Assembly: GCA_907163345.1 (NCBI GenBank)
Contig: CAJQUN010001192.1
Coordinates: 29,685-93,684, forward strand
Origin: Haberlea rhodopensis
Lineage: Eukaryota; Streptophyta; Magnoliopsida; Lamiales; Gesneriaceae
Direction: 5' to 3'
Length of the DNA stretch: 64,000 nucleotides
Shown: one piece after another, positions 20,104 to 31,764 of the stretch
Layout: each line of letters starts with the position of its first letter
How positions within the stretch are numbered: position 1 is the stretch's first letter
Notes under the pieces: model-generated
The model's database searches: none
Told to the model about the DNA's origin: nothing
Seen by the model: only the letters and a program-made list of their open reading frames with translations
Made by a program: the position numbers and the translations under genes

Positions 20104-21802
20104 TGATCGCTTTAATTTTAAACAATTAATTCCAATCTAGCGATTTTTGACCGCAAGTGCACGGTGTCAAGTTTTAGTATAGATAGGAAGATACGGATTG
20201 TCGAACCCACAGGGACTAACAAACAAGTACCAAATAAGATGTCTTTTAACTATATTTAACCTACGATAATTAATTTATAATAAATCTAAACTAAATTAAT
20301 ATAAACTACTAATCCAACCAAGTCAATAAAAGTAAACGAGAAAAATCCCTAGAGAAGATTATCGAGACTTTGGCTCACCAATGCAATCCCCTACAATTCT
20401 CGATTGAATATTCAAATATTTCTAAGGTGACGAGTTCTCCCAATTTATCTAGTACACTCTCTCGAGATATATTAAACCTAACACCGAATTGCAGTAAGTA
20501 ACTCTCGTTCACTTATTTAACAATTCAACGTTGCATAAGATCCATGAAAACTCCTAGCTTTCAATTACTAGAATCTATGGTTATCACGCATGTATTGACG
20601 TCATCTCTCGATCTCGGTCTTAAATCCATGGTATGAGTTATTAATTCAGTATCATAAAATCATCTCTCGATCTCAATTACGATACTAACATCATTCAAAG
20701 GTGATCAATCCTCTAAAAGCATGAAGAACATAAAACATACGCAAAGAACTATAAGAATTCAATTAAATCATCAAATCGAAGGTTCATAACAAAGGATTCG
20801 CCTAGTCTCGATAAATAATTTTAGTTCCTCATAATAAATCAAAACAAAACAAAACTAAGAATTTAAAGACAAAGAAAAACTCCCAGCGTCGAATCCGGTT
20901 GTAGATCCTCGCTCATTCTCTTGCTTCCTTCTCGATCGTCTCTTTTTATCGCCTTGTTGGCTTGTTCCAATTCCTAGGGTGAAGGGTTGAAGGATGGATT
21001 GATGGAAGAAGGATGGAGGCTGGACGTGTGAATTGTGAGTGGAATAATGATGGAGGCTGGACGTGTGAATTGTGGAATTGAAGAAAGGAGATGGGATGAG
21101 ATGGAGGCAGGACGTGTGAATTGTGGAATTGAAGGAAGGAGATGGGATGAGATGGAGGCTGTGATGTGTTCCCTAGGTTAAAATCTGATGTATGGGTTGT
21201 AATTTTCGTTTGTAATATATAGGGGAAGGAAATCAAGGACTTCCTTGTTGGAAACAAACTCTATAAGGAAGTTATTTTAATGAAAATTCATTCCACCGAT
21301 CGATCCGGACGAAGTGGCCGATCGATCGAGCCTTCCAGTAATAATTTCGTGGCTTTTTCTGCCCGTCTCAATCGATCGGAAATCCTTTCTCGATCAATCG
21401 CCCTTCACAGTAAGTTTCTTCGCCTTTTTCAGCTTCTGGCGAGTTTCGTATTTTGGCCGTAACTTTCTCATACAAACTCCGCATTTGATGAATCAGCTGT
21501 CCACGCGAAGATAAGAGAAATTTCTACAACTTTTAATGGACCACATTTCCAAAACATGGCTCGAACATATAGTAATTTGAGGAGAAAGGAGCAACATGTG
21601 TCTTGGATTCTGGTTTTTTTCTCTTTTCTTCAACTTTATTCTTTTTTTCATCATTTTAGCTTGATTTCTCACCTTTCCCTATATTTCAACATTGATTCAT
21701 GAAATAGAGAAATATATACCATAAACCGTAAGATATTCCAAGAATCAACACGAAAACATGTACATATCATAGCCTAAAAACGCGTAATATTCAACCCTAT
21801 CA
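20104..21802 (-). mobile_element. NA1 3' LTR (left)
   Basis: The plus strand begins TGATCGCTTTAAT and ends ACCCTATCA; on the minus strand this is TGATAGGG...GCGATCA. It carries two palindrome pairs with centres at 21301.5/21323.5 and 21373.5/21395.5, both 22 bp apart. A short imperfect tandem with GGACGTGTGAATTGTGG occurs near 21055-21165. Confidence 0.92.
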
Positions 21803-21817
21803 ACTCCCCCAAACTTA
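21803..21817 (-). promoter_or_regulatory. Polypurine tract of NA1
   Basis: The minus strand reads TAAGTTTGGGGGAGT next to the LTR start. A second copy (AAGTTTGGGGGAGT) lies at about 23008-23021. Confidence 0.85.
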
Positions 21818-23388
21818 TCACTTAATCGTCCTCAATTAAGCATTAAGATCATAAGGTAGAGTTCATTATTGATATTTGAAACAATTATTTCATGACTTGC
21901 TTATTCTCAGAAATCTCATGCACATATACAAAAGTTGACAATACATGTTTTCTCCTAAATCAAGTAACACATCTCAAAATCGGAACGTGTGTGTGTGCTA
22001 TAGTCAATCTTAAGTTTCATGCACATATTCAAGATCAAATCATGTTAATCAACTCAAAGTTGAGATTATCATCAAGCACCCCATAAGCCTATTTCCAAAC
22101 AACTTCTCCACTAATGATAGTTACTCCCTAGACTTGGATCAAAAGGACTTTTTAAGCTTGTAATGTAAGGCCTTTGGTGTTGGCTTCAAAGAAAAGATAG
22201 GATAAGCGCAAATAAGAGAGTATAATCATTTACAGTTCAAATTTTTCGCACACATCGAGCTTCACTTCTTTTTCTTTTATAGCCTTGGCCACTTTGGGTC
22301 TTATATGTTTCTTTTTTTCTTTTCAAGGCTCTTTCTTTTTCTTCTTTTCTTTTTCTCATTCATCAATATTTTTTTATAAGCTCGTCAAAATATAACAATT
22401 CAAGTGCATCTAATGATATTCATTAAACTCCCTTAGGGTAAAGATAACTTTTTTTTCATTTAGGCTCAAATAAGGGTAAGTATAATGAGTTTGCCAAGAA
22501 TGTCGAATGGGGCCTAATTATATGCAATGCATATACCATTCTTTTTCAATAAAGCTCAAATGGTAAGCTTGAAAGGCTCAAATGTGTCAAAGATCGCCTA
22601 GATCATTTCCAAGTCAAGTTTGTAACTATAAAATTTCGCCTCAAAGTGTCATCATCAAATAAGTTTTAGGATAGCTCTAAGATGCTAAAGACAAATCATT
22701 AAGTTCACAACAATTATCACTATTCAACATGCAATCCACAAGATCATGACTCATTGTGCTCAATATATTCCTCAATCTTGACATGCTAACTAAAATTAGG
22801 ATATTCATGTACAAGTCCAATAATCATCACAAATCAAGTTCATATGCATTGTGAGATCAAAATCCTCATTGAATAGTCACTACTATAATTCATTCTTTTC
22901 TCAAGTTTGAACTCATAATTTTTTTTTTTAGCTCATAATAATCGGACGATTCAAGTGTCATTTAAGCACACAACATGTGGTTAAAACAAGTAAAACATGA
23001 AAGCTACTACTCCCCCAAACTTAAATCAAACATTGCCCTCAATGTTTAAAAGAATCAAAAGGGAAACAGTGAACTCCCCTGATCAAGACGCTTGCATGAG
23101 GGGTGAGGAAGATTTGCTTTTGAAAGCTCCACTTTGTAGGGGTTCATCGCTCCAACCAAGTACCTAGCAAAAGAAGAATGCAAATGGTAAAATATTCGAC
23201 TCGATAGATAAACAAAACTAAAAACAAAAACTGAAAATCAAATAACAAAACTAAATAGCAAAAGGATACGCTTGGGTTGCCTCCCAAGAAGTGCTGATTT
23301 TTGGTCTTCGGCTTGACCATCAGAAGCAACCATCAAAGAGCGGCTGCCGCCCATAGTAAGTATCGTATGATACCACTAATGGGTCTTC
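21803..23388 (-). mobile_element. NA1 3' internal tail
   Basis: Mostly non-coding. On the minus strand it starts with the last codons of the gag-like frame (a stop about 75 nt after the CHR2 insertion). CTTGGGAGGCAACCCAAG follows (about 23271-23288), then ACATTGAGGGCAATG near 23026-23040. The GGCGATCTTTG box is at about 22592-22602. ATH1 and ATH2 have the same block order. Confidence 0.8.
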
Positions 23389-25352
23389 TGTAATGCCTCG
23401 ATTTATGTTATATACGTGTGATATGATTATGGTGTAATTATATCACGTGGCAGTATGATAATGGGGGTTCGAGTGGAACCAAGAATGACTTACTACATGT
23501 ATGAAAAGAGATATGGTAATGGTGTACAATGAGTTGAACCATAATATATCAAGAAATATGAAATGTATATGCATTTGAAGGTGCATTAGCATGTGTATTT
23601 GAGTTGAAAGTGGGCATTTGAATAAGCATGTGAATTGAATTTGAGAATTGAATTTGACTTAGAGTTGCATTTGCATTTGGATGTCATCTTCATGTACATG
23701 ACACTTAACATGTAATTATCTCCAAATGACATGATATCAAGTAACTTGGGGACTTAAGGTTCTATATCAAGTGGCTTAGAGGTGAAATCACATACTACAC
23801 CACTTTTCACCTAAAATTCTCTACAAAGCTCCTCTCCAAACCCTTGCTTGTTTTTCCATCTTTTGCTTGGGTTTCACTTGGTAATCAAGTTAGGAGGCTA
23901 AGTGAAGTGATTTCATCTTTTCTTGGTAAGAATTGTATAGCATATGATGCATATGAAATGAGTTGGTGGAAACTTGAAGCATGTGATTAATATGTTGTAT
24001 GATTTGAATTGAAACTTGTTATCATGCAAATAAATGAGTTGTATGATGAAAGAAACATGCTTATATGTTACTAGTGATTGCATGAAACCTGTTGAGATGG
24101 TTGAAAGTGAGGTGTAGGAGAAACACCAAGAAAAGAAGTAGGAAATCGCCATGGTTTTTCTGAAAACAGAGGAGGCGATCGATCGCTGTGTTTTAGGCAA
24201 TCGATCGCCTATGGCTAAACATGAGAGTGGCGGTGCATTGAGCGATCGATCGCTTCATGTGGCAATCGATCGCCTTGAGGCAGTATGTTTTCCAAAGGGG
24301 AGGCGACCGATCGCGTGAAATTAAGAGATCGATCGCCTAGGACCAAAACTTTAGGAGATCGATCGCCTCAAACATGAGATCGATCGCCAGGGTCCAGAAT
24401 TGGAAAAATGACTTTTTTGTAGAATTTGATTTTAATGCCTATGATAACATGTTATATTGTTGGCATTGTTGTAGCATCATCTCAGGGGACAGGGCAAAGA
24501 GGCAATTAGCTATCAACGCCTGATTTATCGCTTTTGTGTCGCAATACAGGTACGTGTTGACGTACGGAGTATAGATATGATGCTATGATGATGTTATGGT
24601 TTTGATATCATCTGATTTATGTTATCTTGTGTCATATGATTGGTAGTTCATATGCATGTTCATACATGGATTTCATATGATTGGGATGGATGCCTTGATA
24701 GATATGTGTATATGCTTTGGTGAGATCATTGCCTCGATAGATATGCCTGGTGTGGTATATGCTTTGGCTGGGATCGTTGCCACGATAGATATACTACATA
24801 TGCTTTGGCTTGAGTGTGGGTATATGCTCTGGCTATTATCACAGATGAGCATGGTACTATGATATGTGCTGCTAATATGAAGATGTGATGTGGTTTCACT
24901 GACATATTGAGTTGAATAGGCATATCATATGGGGCTCGTGATAATAGGGTACTTGTTGAGACATGTCATGACATAGTGCATTTGTGGATGCATGATACAT
25001 ATCATTCACATTAGATGATTTATTTGTGCTTTATCATGGAGATTGATATTGTGGTTTGATATTGCACTAAGATATTTGTTATCTATACTCATTGTGTGAA
25101 TGTTTCTGTAGGGACTCATAGACGTGGGGAGCGTGAGTCATGATTTCCGCTGCGAGGGGAACCACTGCCTAGGAGTTCTTTTGGATTAGGTTGTTTATGT
25201 ACGTGTTATGTATAGTTTGTTAGGTTTTTGATAACCTTGTAAACAACTTAAGTAGTATGAACTCTTAATCCGTGCATGGTACATTACTTAATTCAGACTC
25301 ACATATGTATGTTTAATGGATACATAATGGATTAAGTAAAGAGGACCCCACA
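23389..25352 (+). mobile_element. CHR2 5' LTR
   Basis: It begins TGTAATGCCTCG and ends GAGGACCCCACA, directly before the primer-binding site. It has a splice-like layout: donor GTAAGA at 23926, acceptor TTGTAG with AG at 24473-24474, a 75-nt mini-exon, donor CAG|GTACGT at 24550, and acceptor TTTCTGTAG with AG at 25110-25111. Imperfect ATAGATAT/GCTTTGG repeats lie at about 24670-24850. Confidence 0.93.
24174..24388 (+). repeat. GATCGATC palindrome cluster F (CHR2 5' LTR)
   Basis: Eight sites form four pairs with centres at 24180.5/24202.5, 24247.5/24267.5, 24308.5/24330.5 and 24360.5/24381.5 (spacings 22, 20, 22 and 21 bp). Several sites carry single changes (GCAATCGATCGCC, GAGATCGATCGCC) but the spacing is kept. 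The second pair is followed by TTGAGGCAGTATG. The 3' LTR copy of the cluster starts at about 39944. Confidence 0.96.
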
Positions 25353-25356
25353 TTAG

Positions 25357-25368
25357 TGGTATCAGAGC
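25357..25368 (+). promoter_or_regulatory. Primer-binding site of CHR2 (tRNA-iMet)
   Basis: TGGTATCAGAGC lies 4 nt after the LTR end. This sequence is complementary to the 3' end of plant initiator tRNA-Met and primes minus-strand synthesis. Confidence 0.9.
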
Positions 25369-25526
25369 AGTGGTTCGAGAACGGGATGAACATGGGTAGA
25401 GGAAGTGTATTAGGGAGTTACCTAAACACTTTGAGAATGGTACTAACATGTTAGGATTTGGAATATGATGTTATTCTAACATGTTATATACTTGGAAATG
25501 TTATTGTTAACCCTTGATCTACAGCT

Positions 25527-26492
25527 ATGACAGACAGAGGGTATCATGAGGATGTTGGGGATGCCTTGAGTGGCAATGCTAGTGTAAGGATGGTGCATGT
25601 ACCACCACCACCGATTGAGCAAGGACCAGTAGAACAGGTATTGTTGCCTGGAGAATTGACATTGACGCAGTTTCTGAGTTATCAGCCACCTAGGTTTGAG
25701 GGGACTGAATCAGGGGAACTGGCAGAGGAGTGGCTGGAACGTGTGGAACAGATTTTTGTGTCAGCACTGTGTGCCAAGACTGCTTGGTTACGTTTAGCTG
25801 AATTCCAGTTAGCTAAGAAAGCTATGATGTGGTGGAAGTCCACAGTACTTGAGTTGAGGGCTCAAGGACATACAGTTAACTGGGATGTATTTCGAACGAA
25901 GTTCCTGGAGCATTATTTCTCTGTTGCTGCAAGGCAGAGGAAAGAGGATGAATTTACGCATTTGAGACAGGGATCAATGACAGTATCTGATTATGCTGTG
26001 CATTATTCTTCTTTGCTCCGGTATGTGCCACATATTGCTGTTAACACCAAAGCTAAGATCAGACAATTTGTGAAAGGTTTGAGGCCTGAATTGTTTGATA
26101 GGGTCATGTCCAATAACCCTACATCATATGAAGAAGCGTTGACTAGAGCTGAGATGGCTGAGATTGCTGTAGGGGTATATACAGATTTTGGACAAGCCCA
26201 ACCACCTACATCTGACAGTATGAGACCTAGAGGGGAATTATTTAAATCACCACGAGGTGGTGCATCTTCATCTAGGTTTAGTGGAAAACGTTTTGGATCA
26301 AGGAAAGGGGAGGATAGAAAAGCGAAAGGACAGTCCCAAGGTAGTAATAGTAGTAGTGGACGTGGATTACAATGTTTTAAATGTGGAGGGCCACATTATC
26401 AAAGAAATTGTCCACAGTTTGATACGGTGGTTTGTTTCCGTTGTGGGAAACCAGGACACGTGATCCGTGATTGTCCTCAAGTGGGTGGATAA
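25527..26492 (+). CDS. CHR2 gag (capsid/nucleocapsid)
   Basis: A 321-codon frame, 158 nt after the primer-binding site. The capsid region carries the chromovirus retrotransposon-gag block (WLERVEQIFV at about 71-80, MMWWKSTV, RQRKEDEFTHLRQGSMTVSDY). Two zinc knuckles lie near the end: CFKCGGPHYQRNC at 283-295 (CX2CX3HX4C) and CFRCGKPGHVIRDC at 303-316 (CX2CX4HX4C). It stops at TAA 26490-26492. The next ORF is in the same frame 15 nt on, so in an intact element gag and pol were probably one frame and this TAA is a nonsense change. Gag would package element RNA into cytoplasmic particles. Confidence 0.92.
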   Translation: MTDRGYHEDVGDALSGNASVRMVHVPPPPIEQGPVEQVLLPGELTLTQFLSYQPPRFEGTESGELAEEWLERVEQIFVSALCAKTAWLRLAEFQLAKKAMMWWKSTVLELRAQGHTVNWDVFRTKFLEHYFSVAARQRKEDEFTHLRQGSMTVSDYAVHYSSLLRYVPHIAVNTKAKIRQFVKGLRPELFDRVMSNNPTSYEEALTRAEMAEIAVGVYTDFGQAQPPTSDSMRPRGELFKSPRGGASSSRFSGKRFGSRKGEDRKAKGQSQGSNSSSGRGLQCFKCGGPHYQRNCPQFDTVVCFRCGKPGHVIRDCPQVGG

Positions 26493-26507
26493 CAGAGGAG
26501 AGGACTA

Positions 26508-27854
26508 GTGTCAGAGAATACAGTGCAGCAGAGACCGCAGGGTGTACCACAGTCTGGTGGAGGACAGAGGGCAGGAACACCTCAGGCTCAGGTGTATGCA
26601 CTGAACAGGGAGGAAGCAGAGGCAGCTCCTGATACTGTGATAGCGGGTAAGTGTACTTTGTTTACTTATCCTGCTTTACTGTTGATTGATACTGGTGCAT
26701 CACATTCTTTTATTGCACAAGCTTTTGTTGATCAGTATCATATATGCTCGTCTCCACTGTTGATGCCTCTTTATGTTTCAACACCCATGGGAACTACTGT
26801 GATGACTTGTCAGAGTGTGTCTGATTGTGCTATTCAGTTTGAGTCTGGCTATGGCTTTCAAGCTGATTTGATTATATTAGATATGTCAGATTTTGATTGC
26901 ATCCTTGGAATTGATGTATTGAGTAAATATCAATCTGTTGTGGATTGTAGTCAAAAGATTGTACGATTTCAATCTGATACTGGAACTCAATGGTATTTTT
27001 ATGGCCAAGGAGCGAGGGCAAGGATTCCTTTGATATCAGCAACCCGAATGTCGCGTTTGTTAGAGCGTGGACATGCGGGTTATTTGATTTATGCCCTGGT
27101 TGTAAATGAACAGAAAAGAGAAAGGAAAGTGGAGGAGATACCAGTGGTTGCAGAATATGCGGATGTGTTTCCAGATGAGATACCTGGATTCCCACCTAGT
27201 CGAGAAGTGGAATTTGGTATTGATTTGATACCTGGTACTTCTGCAATTTCACGGGCTCCTTATCGGATGGCACCAACTGAATTGAAAGAGTTGAAAACGC
27301 AATTGCAAGATTTATTGGACAAGGGGTACATACGTCCTAGTGTATCGCCTTGGGGTGCTCCGGTATTGTTTGTGACGAAGAAGGATGGGACAATGAGATT
27401 GTGTGATTATAGACAGTTGAACAAGGTAACCATAAAGAATAAATATCCTCTTCCGCGTATTGATGATTTGTTTGATCAATTGCAGGGATCTAGAATTTAT
27501 TCTAAGATCGATTTGAGGTCCGGATATCATCAAATACGTGTGAGAGAGGGTGATGTACAGAAGACAGCATTCAGAACTCGTTATGGGCATTATGAGTTTT
27601 TGGTGATGCCATTTGGAGTGACAAATGCTCCTGCTGTCTTTATGAGTTTAATGAATCGGGTTTTTCAGGAATACCTTGATCGATTTGTCATTGTCTTTAT
27701 CGATGATATACTGATCTATTCGCAGAGTGATGCCGAACATGTTCAACATTTGCATATGGTCTTGCAATTGTTGAGGACACATCAGTTGTATGCCAAACTC
27801 AGTAAGTGTGAGTTTTGGTTGACTAGTGTCGGCTTTTTGGGACATGTTATTTAA
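26508..27854 (+). CDS. CHR2 protease and RT fingers/palm
   Basis: This 448-codon piece of pol is in the same frame as gag. Retropepsin LIDTGASHSF has its catalytic Asp at residue 61. RT starts near residue 250 and contains the SKIDLRSGYHQI block and the catalytic FIDD. One codon is missing in the LCDYRQLN block, where CHR1 and CHR3 have LCIDYRQLN. It ends at TAA 27852-27854 just after FLGHVI, and the frame continues unchanged after it. The stop truncates RT before the thumb. Confidence 0.92.
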   Translation: MSENTVQQRPQGVPQSGGGQRAGTPQAQVYALNREEAEAAPDTVIAGKCTLFTYPALLLIDTGASHSFIAQAFVDQYHICSSPLLMPLYVSTPMGTTVMTCQSVSDCAIQFESGYGFQADLIILDMSDFDCILGIDVLSKYQSVVDCSQKIVRFQSDTGTQWYFYGQGARARIPLISATRMSRLLERGHAGYLIYALVVNEQKRERKVEEIPVVAEYADVFPDEIPGFPPSREVEFGIDLIPGTSAISRAPYRMAPTELKELKTQLQDLLDKGYIRPSVSPWGAPVLFVTKKDGTMRLCDYRQLNKVTIKNKYPLPRIDDLFDQLQGSRIYSKIDLRSGYHQIRVREGDVQKTAFRTRYGHYEFLVMPFGVTNAPAVFMSLMNRVFQEYLDRFVIVFIDDILIYSQSDAEHVQHLHMVLQLLRTHQLYAKLSKCEFWLTSVGFLGHVI

Positions 27855-29585
27855 GAAGAAGGTATATCAGTCGATCCAAAGAAAGTGGAAGCAGTGTTGA
27901 ATTGGTCAGCACCTACTTCTGTGCCAGAGATTCGTAGTTTCTTAGGTTTGGCTGGATATTATAGACGATTCGTTGAAGGATTTTCAGCGATTGCCAAACC
28001 ATTGACACATTTGACACAGAAGGGAGTATCATTTCAATGGTCAGAGGCTTGTGAGCGTAGTTTCCAGGAATTAAAACATCGATTGACGACAGCTCCAGTC
28101 TTGATCATTCCATCTGAGCATGATAGGTTTGCAGTTTATACTGATGCATCTTTACTTGGTTTGGGTTGTGTATTGATGCAGGACAAACATGTAGTGGCTT
28201 ATGCATCACGACAGTTAAAGCCACATGAAATGAGATATCCAGTGCATGATCTGGAATTGGCTGCCATTGTCTTTGCATTGAAGATATGGCGACATTATTT
28301 ATATGGTACGTCTTTTACCATATACACAGATCATAAGAGTTTAAAATTTCTATTCACTCAAGCAGAGTTGAATATGAGACAAAGGAGATGGATGGATCTG
28401 TTGAAAGATTATGATTGTGAGATTGAATATCATCCAGGAAAAGCTAATCTTACAGCAGATGCCTTGAGTCAAAAAGTACATCATACGGCTGATGAGGTGA
28501 TTGATTTGTCCGCATTGATGACTTCTTGTTGTACTTTAGGTTATGATTTTGATGTGGAAATAGAGCCAGTACGGGTATCAACATTGTTGGTTGAACCCGA
28601 CATTTTTGAGAAAATCAGAACGGCACAAATGACTGATGATGAAGTACAACAATGGAAAGAAAGGATAAGTCAAGGACAAACATCTCAATTTGTACTTACA
28701 AGTGATGGAACGTTGAAATACAGAAATTGTTGGGTAGTACCTGCTGCATTAGGACTAAGCCAAGAACTACTACAACGTGCTCATTGTAGTAGATACAGTA
28801 TACATCATCCTGGAGGGAAGAAAATGTATCATGATCTACGTACACAATTTTGGTGGAAACGTATGAAACAGGATGTATTGAGCTTTGTGAAACGGTGTTT
28901 GATCTGTCAACAAGTGAAAGCGGAAAGACAAAGACTAGGAGGTGAAGTACATAATTTGGAAATTCCTCAGTGGAAATGGGAACATATCACGATGGACTTT
29001 GTGACTCATTTACCACGGACGTCTTCTGGTTGCGATGCTATTTGGGTGATTGTTGACAGACTCACCAAAGTATCTCATTTTGTGCCATATTGTATGACAT
29101 ATACATATCTGAGAATGGCACAGTTATACATTCAACATGTAGTGAGACTACATGGTATTCCAGTTTCCATTTTATCGGATAGGGATCCGAGATTTACTTC
29201 TCATTTCTGGGAAGGGTTACAGACAGCGTTGGGAACTGAAGTGCGGTTGAGTACAGCATATCATCCGCAGACAGATGGACAAACAGAGCGTACGATACAG
29301 ACGCTTGAGGATATGTTGCGTGCCTGTGTATTAGAGTTTGATACCTCTTGGCAAGATTCGTTGCCATTAGTGGAATTTTCATATAATAACAGTTATCAGT
29401 CTAGTATACAGATGGCACCATTTGAGGCTTTGTATGGACGACGATGTAGATCGCCATTGTATTGGGATGATGTGGATCAGTCTTCCTTAACTGGACCAGA
29501 TATGATTCATGAAATGGAAGAGAAAGTAAAGGTCATTCGATTGAAACTTAAAGCTGCTCAGGATACAGGCTGCTTATGCCAATAA
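27855..29585 (+). CDS. CHR2 RT thumb, RNase H and integrase
   Basis: It continues the same frame after the stop at 27852; the first listed codon of the open piece is GTG 27885. RNase H acidic residues are in YTDAS, DLELAA, YTDHKSL and ADALS. Integrase follows with the HHCC zinc region (a doubled H in SIHHPGGKK), then the D, D-35-E core (MDFVTHLP, SDRDPRFTS, TDGQTERT). The order RT-RNase H-integrase identifies Ty3/gypsy. Near 29565 a one-base change shifts the frame, ending it at 29585. Confidence 0.9.
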   Translation, partial: EEGISVDPKKVEAVLNWSAPTSVPEIRSFLGLAGYYRRFVEGFSAIAKPLTHLTQKGVSFQWSEACERSFQELKHRLTTAPVLIIPSEHDRFAVYTDASLLGLGCVLMQDKHVVAYASRQLKPHEMRYPVHDLELAAIVFALKIWRHYLYGTSFTIYTDHKSLKFLFTQAELNMRQRRWMDLLKDYDCEIEYHPGKANLTADALSQKVHHTADEVIDLSALMTSCCTLGYDFDVEIEPVRVSTLLVEPDIFEKIRTAQMTDDEVQQWKERISQGQTSQFVLTSDGTLKYRNCWVVPAALGLSQELLQRAHCSRYSIHHPGGKKMYHDLRTQFWWKRMKQDVLSFVKRCLICQQVKAERQRLGGEVHNLEIPQWKWEHITMDFVTHLPRTSSGCDAIWVIVDRLTKVSHFVPYCMTYTYLRMAQLYIQHVVRLHGIPVSILSDRDPRFTSHFWEGLQTALGTEVRLSTAYHPQTDGQTERTIQTLEDMLRACVLEFDTSWQDSLPLVEFSYNNSYQSSIQMAPFEALYGRRCRSPLYWDDVDQSSLTGPDMIHEMEEKVKVIRLKLKAAQDTGCLCQ

Positions 29586-30120
29586 GCGACGTAGACCACT
29601 TGAATTTCAAGTTGGTGACCGTGTGTTCTTGAAAATCTCACCTTTTAAAGGTGTAGTACGGTTTGGTAAGCGTGGAAAATTGTCTCCACGGTATGTTGGT
29701 CCGTATGAGGTGTTGCAACGTATTGGTACGTTGGCATATCGCTTGGCACTACCTCCGGTATTGAGTAGTATTCATGATGTTTTTCATGTTTCACTGTTGA
29801 GGAAATATGAACCAGATACGAGTCATGTCTTACAGCTACCTGATGTACAGTTGGATACAAATGTGTTGTATAAGGAACGACCGGTTATGATCTTGGATCG
29901 AGCTGAACGCAGGTTGCGTAATAAGGTGATTCCTATGGTTAAGGTACAGTGGGACAGACGGGGTGTCGAAGAGGCAACGTGGGAGACGGAACAGCATATG
30001 ATGCAACGGTATCCGGATTTGTTTTCTGTTATGATTTTACAGTTTTATGATACTGTTGGTATATACATATTGTACTGTTGCATACATGATTATGTTTCCT
30101 ATCTTTTTATCATAGGATGA
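29586..30120 (+). pseudogene. CHR2 integrase C-terminus and chromodomain-like tail
   Basis: After the shift the integrase C-terminal region (FLKISPFKGVVRFGKRGKL, then GPYEVLQRIGTLAYRLALP) is open to 30120. A chromodomain-like segment (VQWDRRGVEEATWETE) lies near codons 108-125 of this piece. Such tails are known to steer chromoviruses toward particular chromatin. About 30 hydrophobic residues follow the domain, an extension not seen in CHR3. Confidence 0.85.
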
Positions 30121-30159
30121 TTGAGTTGTGTATCATGATATGCATGTTTGTATATACAA

Positions 30160-30192
30160 TTTCGAGGACGAAATTCAATGAGTGGGGGAGAA
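30160..30192 (+). promoter_or_regulatory. CHR2 3' tail block and polypurine tract
   Basis: TTTCGAGGACGAAATT at about 30160-30175 is followed by AGTGGGGGAGAA at 30181-30192, touching the 3' LTR. CHR3 and the minus-strand element at 19049 share the same block order. Confidence 0.85.
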
Positions 30193-30680
30193 TTGTAATG
30201 CCTCGATTTATGTTATATACGTGTGATATGATTATGGTGTAATTATATCACGTGGCAGTATGATAATGGGGGTTCGAGTGGTACCAAGAATGACTTACTA
30301 CATGTATGAAAAGAGATATGGTAATGGTGTACAATGAGTTGAACCATAATATATCAAGAAATATGAAATGTATATGCATTTGAAGGTGCATTAGCATGTG
30401 TATTTGAGTTGCAAGTGGGCATTTGAATATGCATGTGAATTGAATTTGAGAATTGAATTTGACTTAGAGTTGCATTTGCATTTGGATGTCATCTTCATGT
30501 ACATGACACTTAACATGTAATTATCTCCAAATGACATGATATCAAGTAACTTAGGGACTTAAGGTTCTATATCAAGTGGCTTAGAGCTGAAATCACATAC
30601 TACACCACTTTTCACCTAAAATTCTCTACAAAGCTCCTCTCCAAACCCTTGCTTGTTTTTCCATCTTTTGCTTGGGTTTC
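30193..30680 (+). mobile_element. CHR2 3' LTR, first part
   Basis: It begins TGTAATGCCTCG and matches 23389-23876 with only a handful of changes. It ends in GTTTC, the left duplication of the CHR3 insertion. Confidence 0.95.
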
Positions 30681-31545
30681 TGTAATACCCCCGAAATGTG
30701 ATATGATTATGTTCTACGATGATAAATTATGATGTGTTTAAGGGTTGTGGTGTATTTAAATTGGGGGCCACGATTTATGTTATGATGATATGATGTGGGG
30801 AGCATGATGGGTATTTTAAGGGATGTATTAATTAAATGAAGTTAGAAAATATCGAGTGAGGATATTTTAATACATCGTACTAAATACCGGGACACAATTA
30901 AACACCACCCCCCACCCACTTGGTCACCACCCTCCCCCAATTGCACCCTACACCCCCACTTGTCAAAGCCCATGCCTCCCACTTGGTCATGCCCATGCTT
31001 CCACTTTGCAGCCAAATCATCTCCTTCTCTCCTCCTCTCTTTCTCTCCCAAAATCATGCCTGTAAGCTGCTGGGGAAGGGAAGAAAGCTTGGTAAGAAGG
31101 TGTTCAAATCCTTGCAAAAATAGGAGCAAAAGAGAGGGGTAAGTGGGTACCCTGTTTTTCTGGGTTTGTGTTTGGGCTTGGGTTTGGTGGGTTGATTTTA
31201 AAGCATGTTAAGTATAGGTTTGGGTGGAACCTTGGTAGAGATGCTTACAAGGTAGTTTTATGTAACTACTAGCATGGATGTTTGAGCATTTACATGTCTT
31301 ATGTGATAGATTTCTAGTTATGAAACTAGATGCTCGAAAATCTGGGCAAAGGGATACATGCTCTGTTTTTGTAAAAGTTGGTTAAGGATGAAGATTATGA
31401 TGATGTTATGATGCATGTTAGCTTAAGTTTCGTTAAACCTTTGATTTAAGGGCTTACACCGCATGAAAGATGTGCTATGTAGTAGAAAAGATGGTGTGAA
31501 ATGTAGTGCTCAAAAATCTGGGGAAAAATCCCGATTTTCAGAGCT

Positions 31546-31764
31546 CTCGATCGATCGAGATTTAGTTCCGATCGATCGAGCGAGACAGAAGGTCTAAGCA
31601 TGTTTTCAAAATTTTGGTGCCGATCGATCGAAGGATTTCTCGATCGATCGGTGAAGCTCCTCGATCGATCGGTAAAATGTTCGATCGATCGAGCGAGGCA
31701 GGAAGCTAAGGCACTTTTTGTGCACAGTGTCTCGATCGATCGAGACATAGGGCCGATCGATCGA
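31546..31764 (+). repeat. CGATCGATCG palindrome cluster G (CHR3 5' LTR)
   Basis: Eight sites centre at 31552.5, 31573.5, 31625.5, 31645.5, 31666.5, 31686.5, 31737.5 and 31758.5. Here the core is TCGATCGATCGA or CCGATCGATCGA rather than GCGATCGATCGC. Neighbour spacings within groups are 21; 20, 21, 20; and 21 bp. GAGACAGAAG, GAGGCAGGAAG and GAGGCAGAAAG follow the three groups. The 3' LTR copy spans about 38424-38642. Confidence 0.96.

Noticed and set aside
25357..25368. tRNA gene fragments at TGGTATCAGAGC and the tRNA-Asp-like site at 42162
   Set aside because: They are primer-binding sites next to LTR ends. No cloverleaf surrounds them.
30842..31142. Host-like proline/serine ORFs in the CHR3 LTR start (30842-31142 and 37689-38043)
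   Set aside because: They lie in both LTR copies in the pyrimidine-rich leader, and both strands are open because of low complexity.
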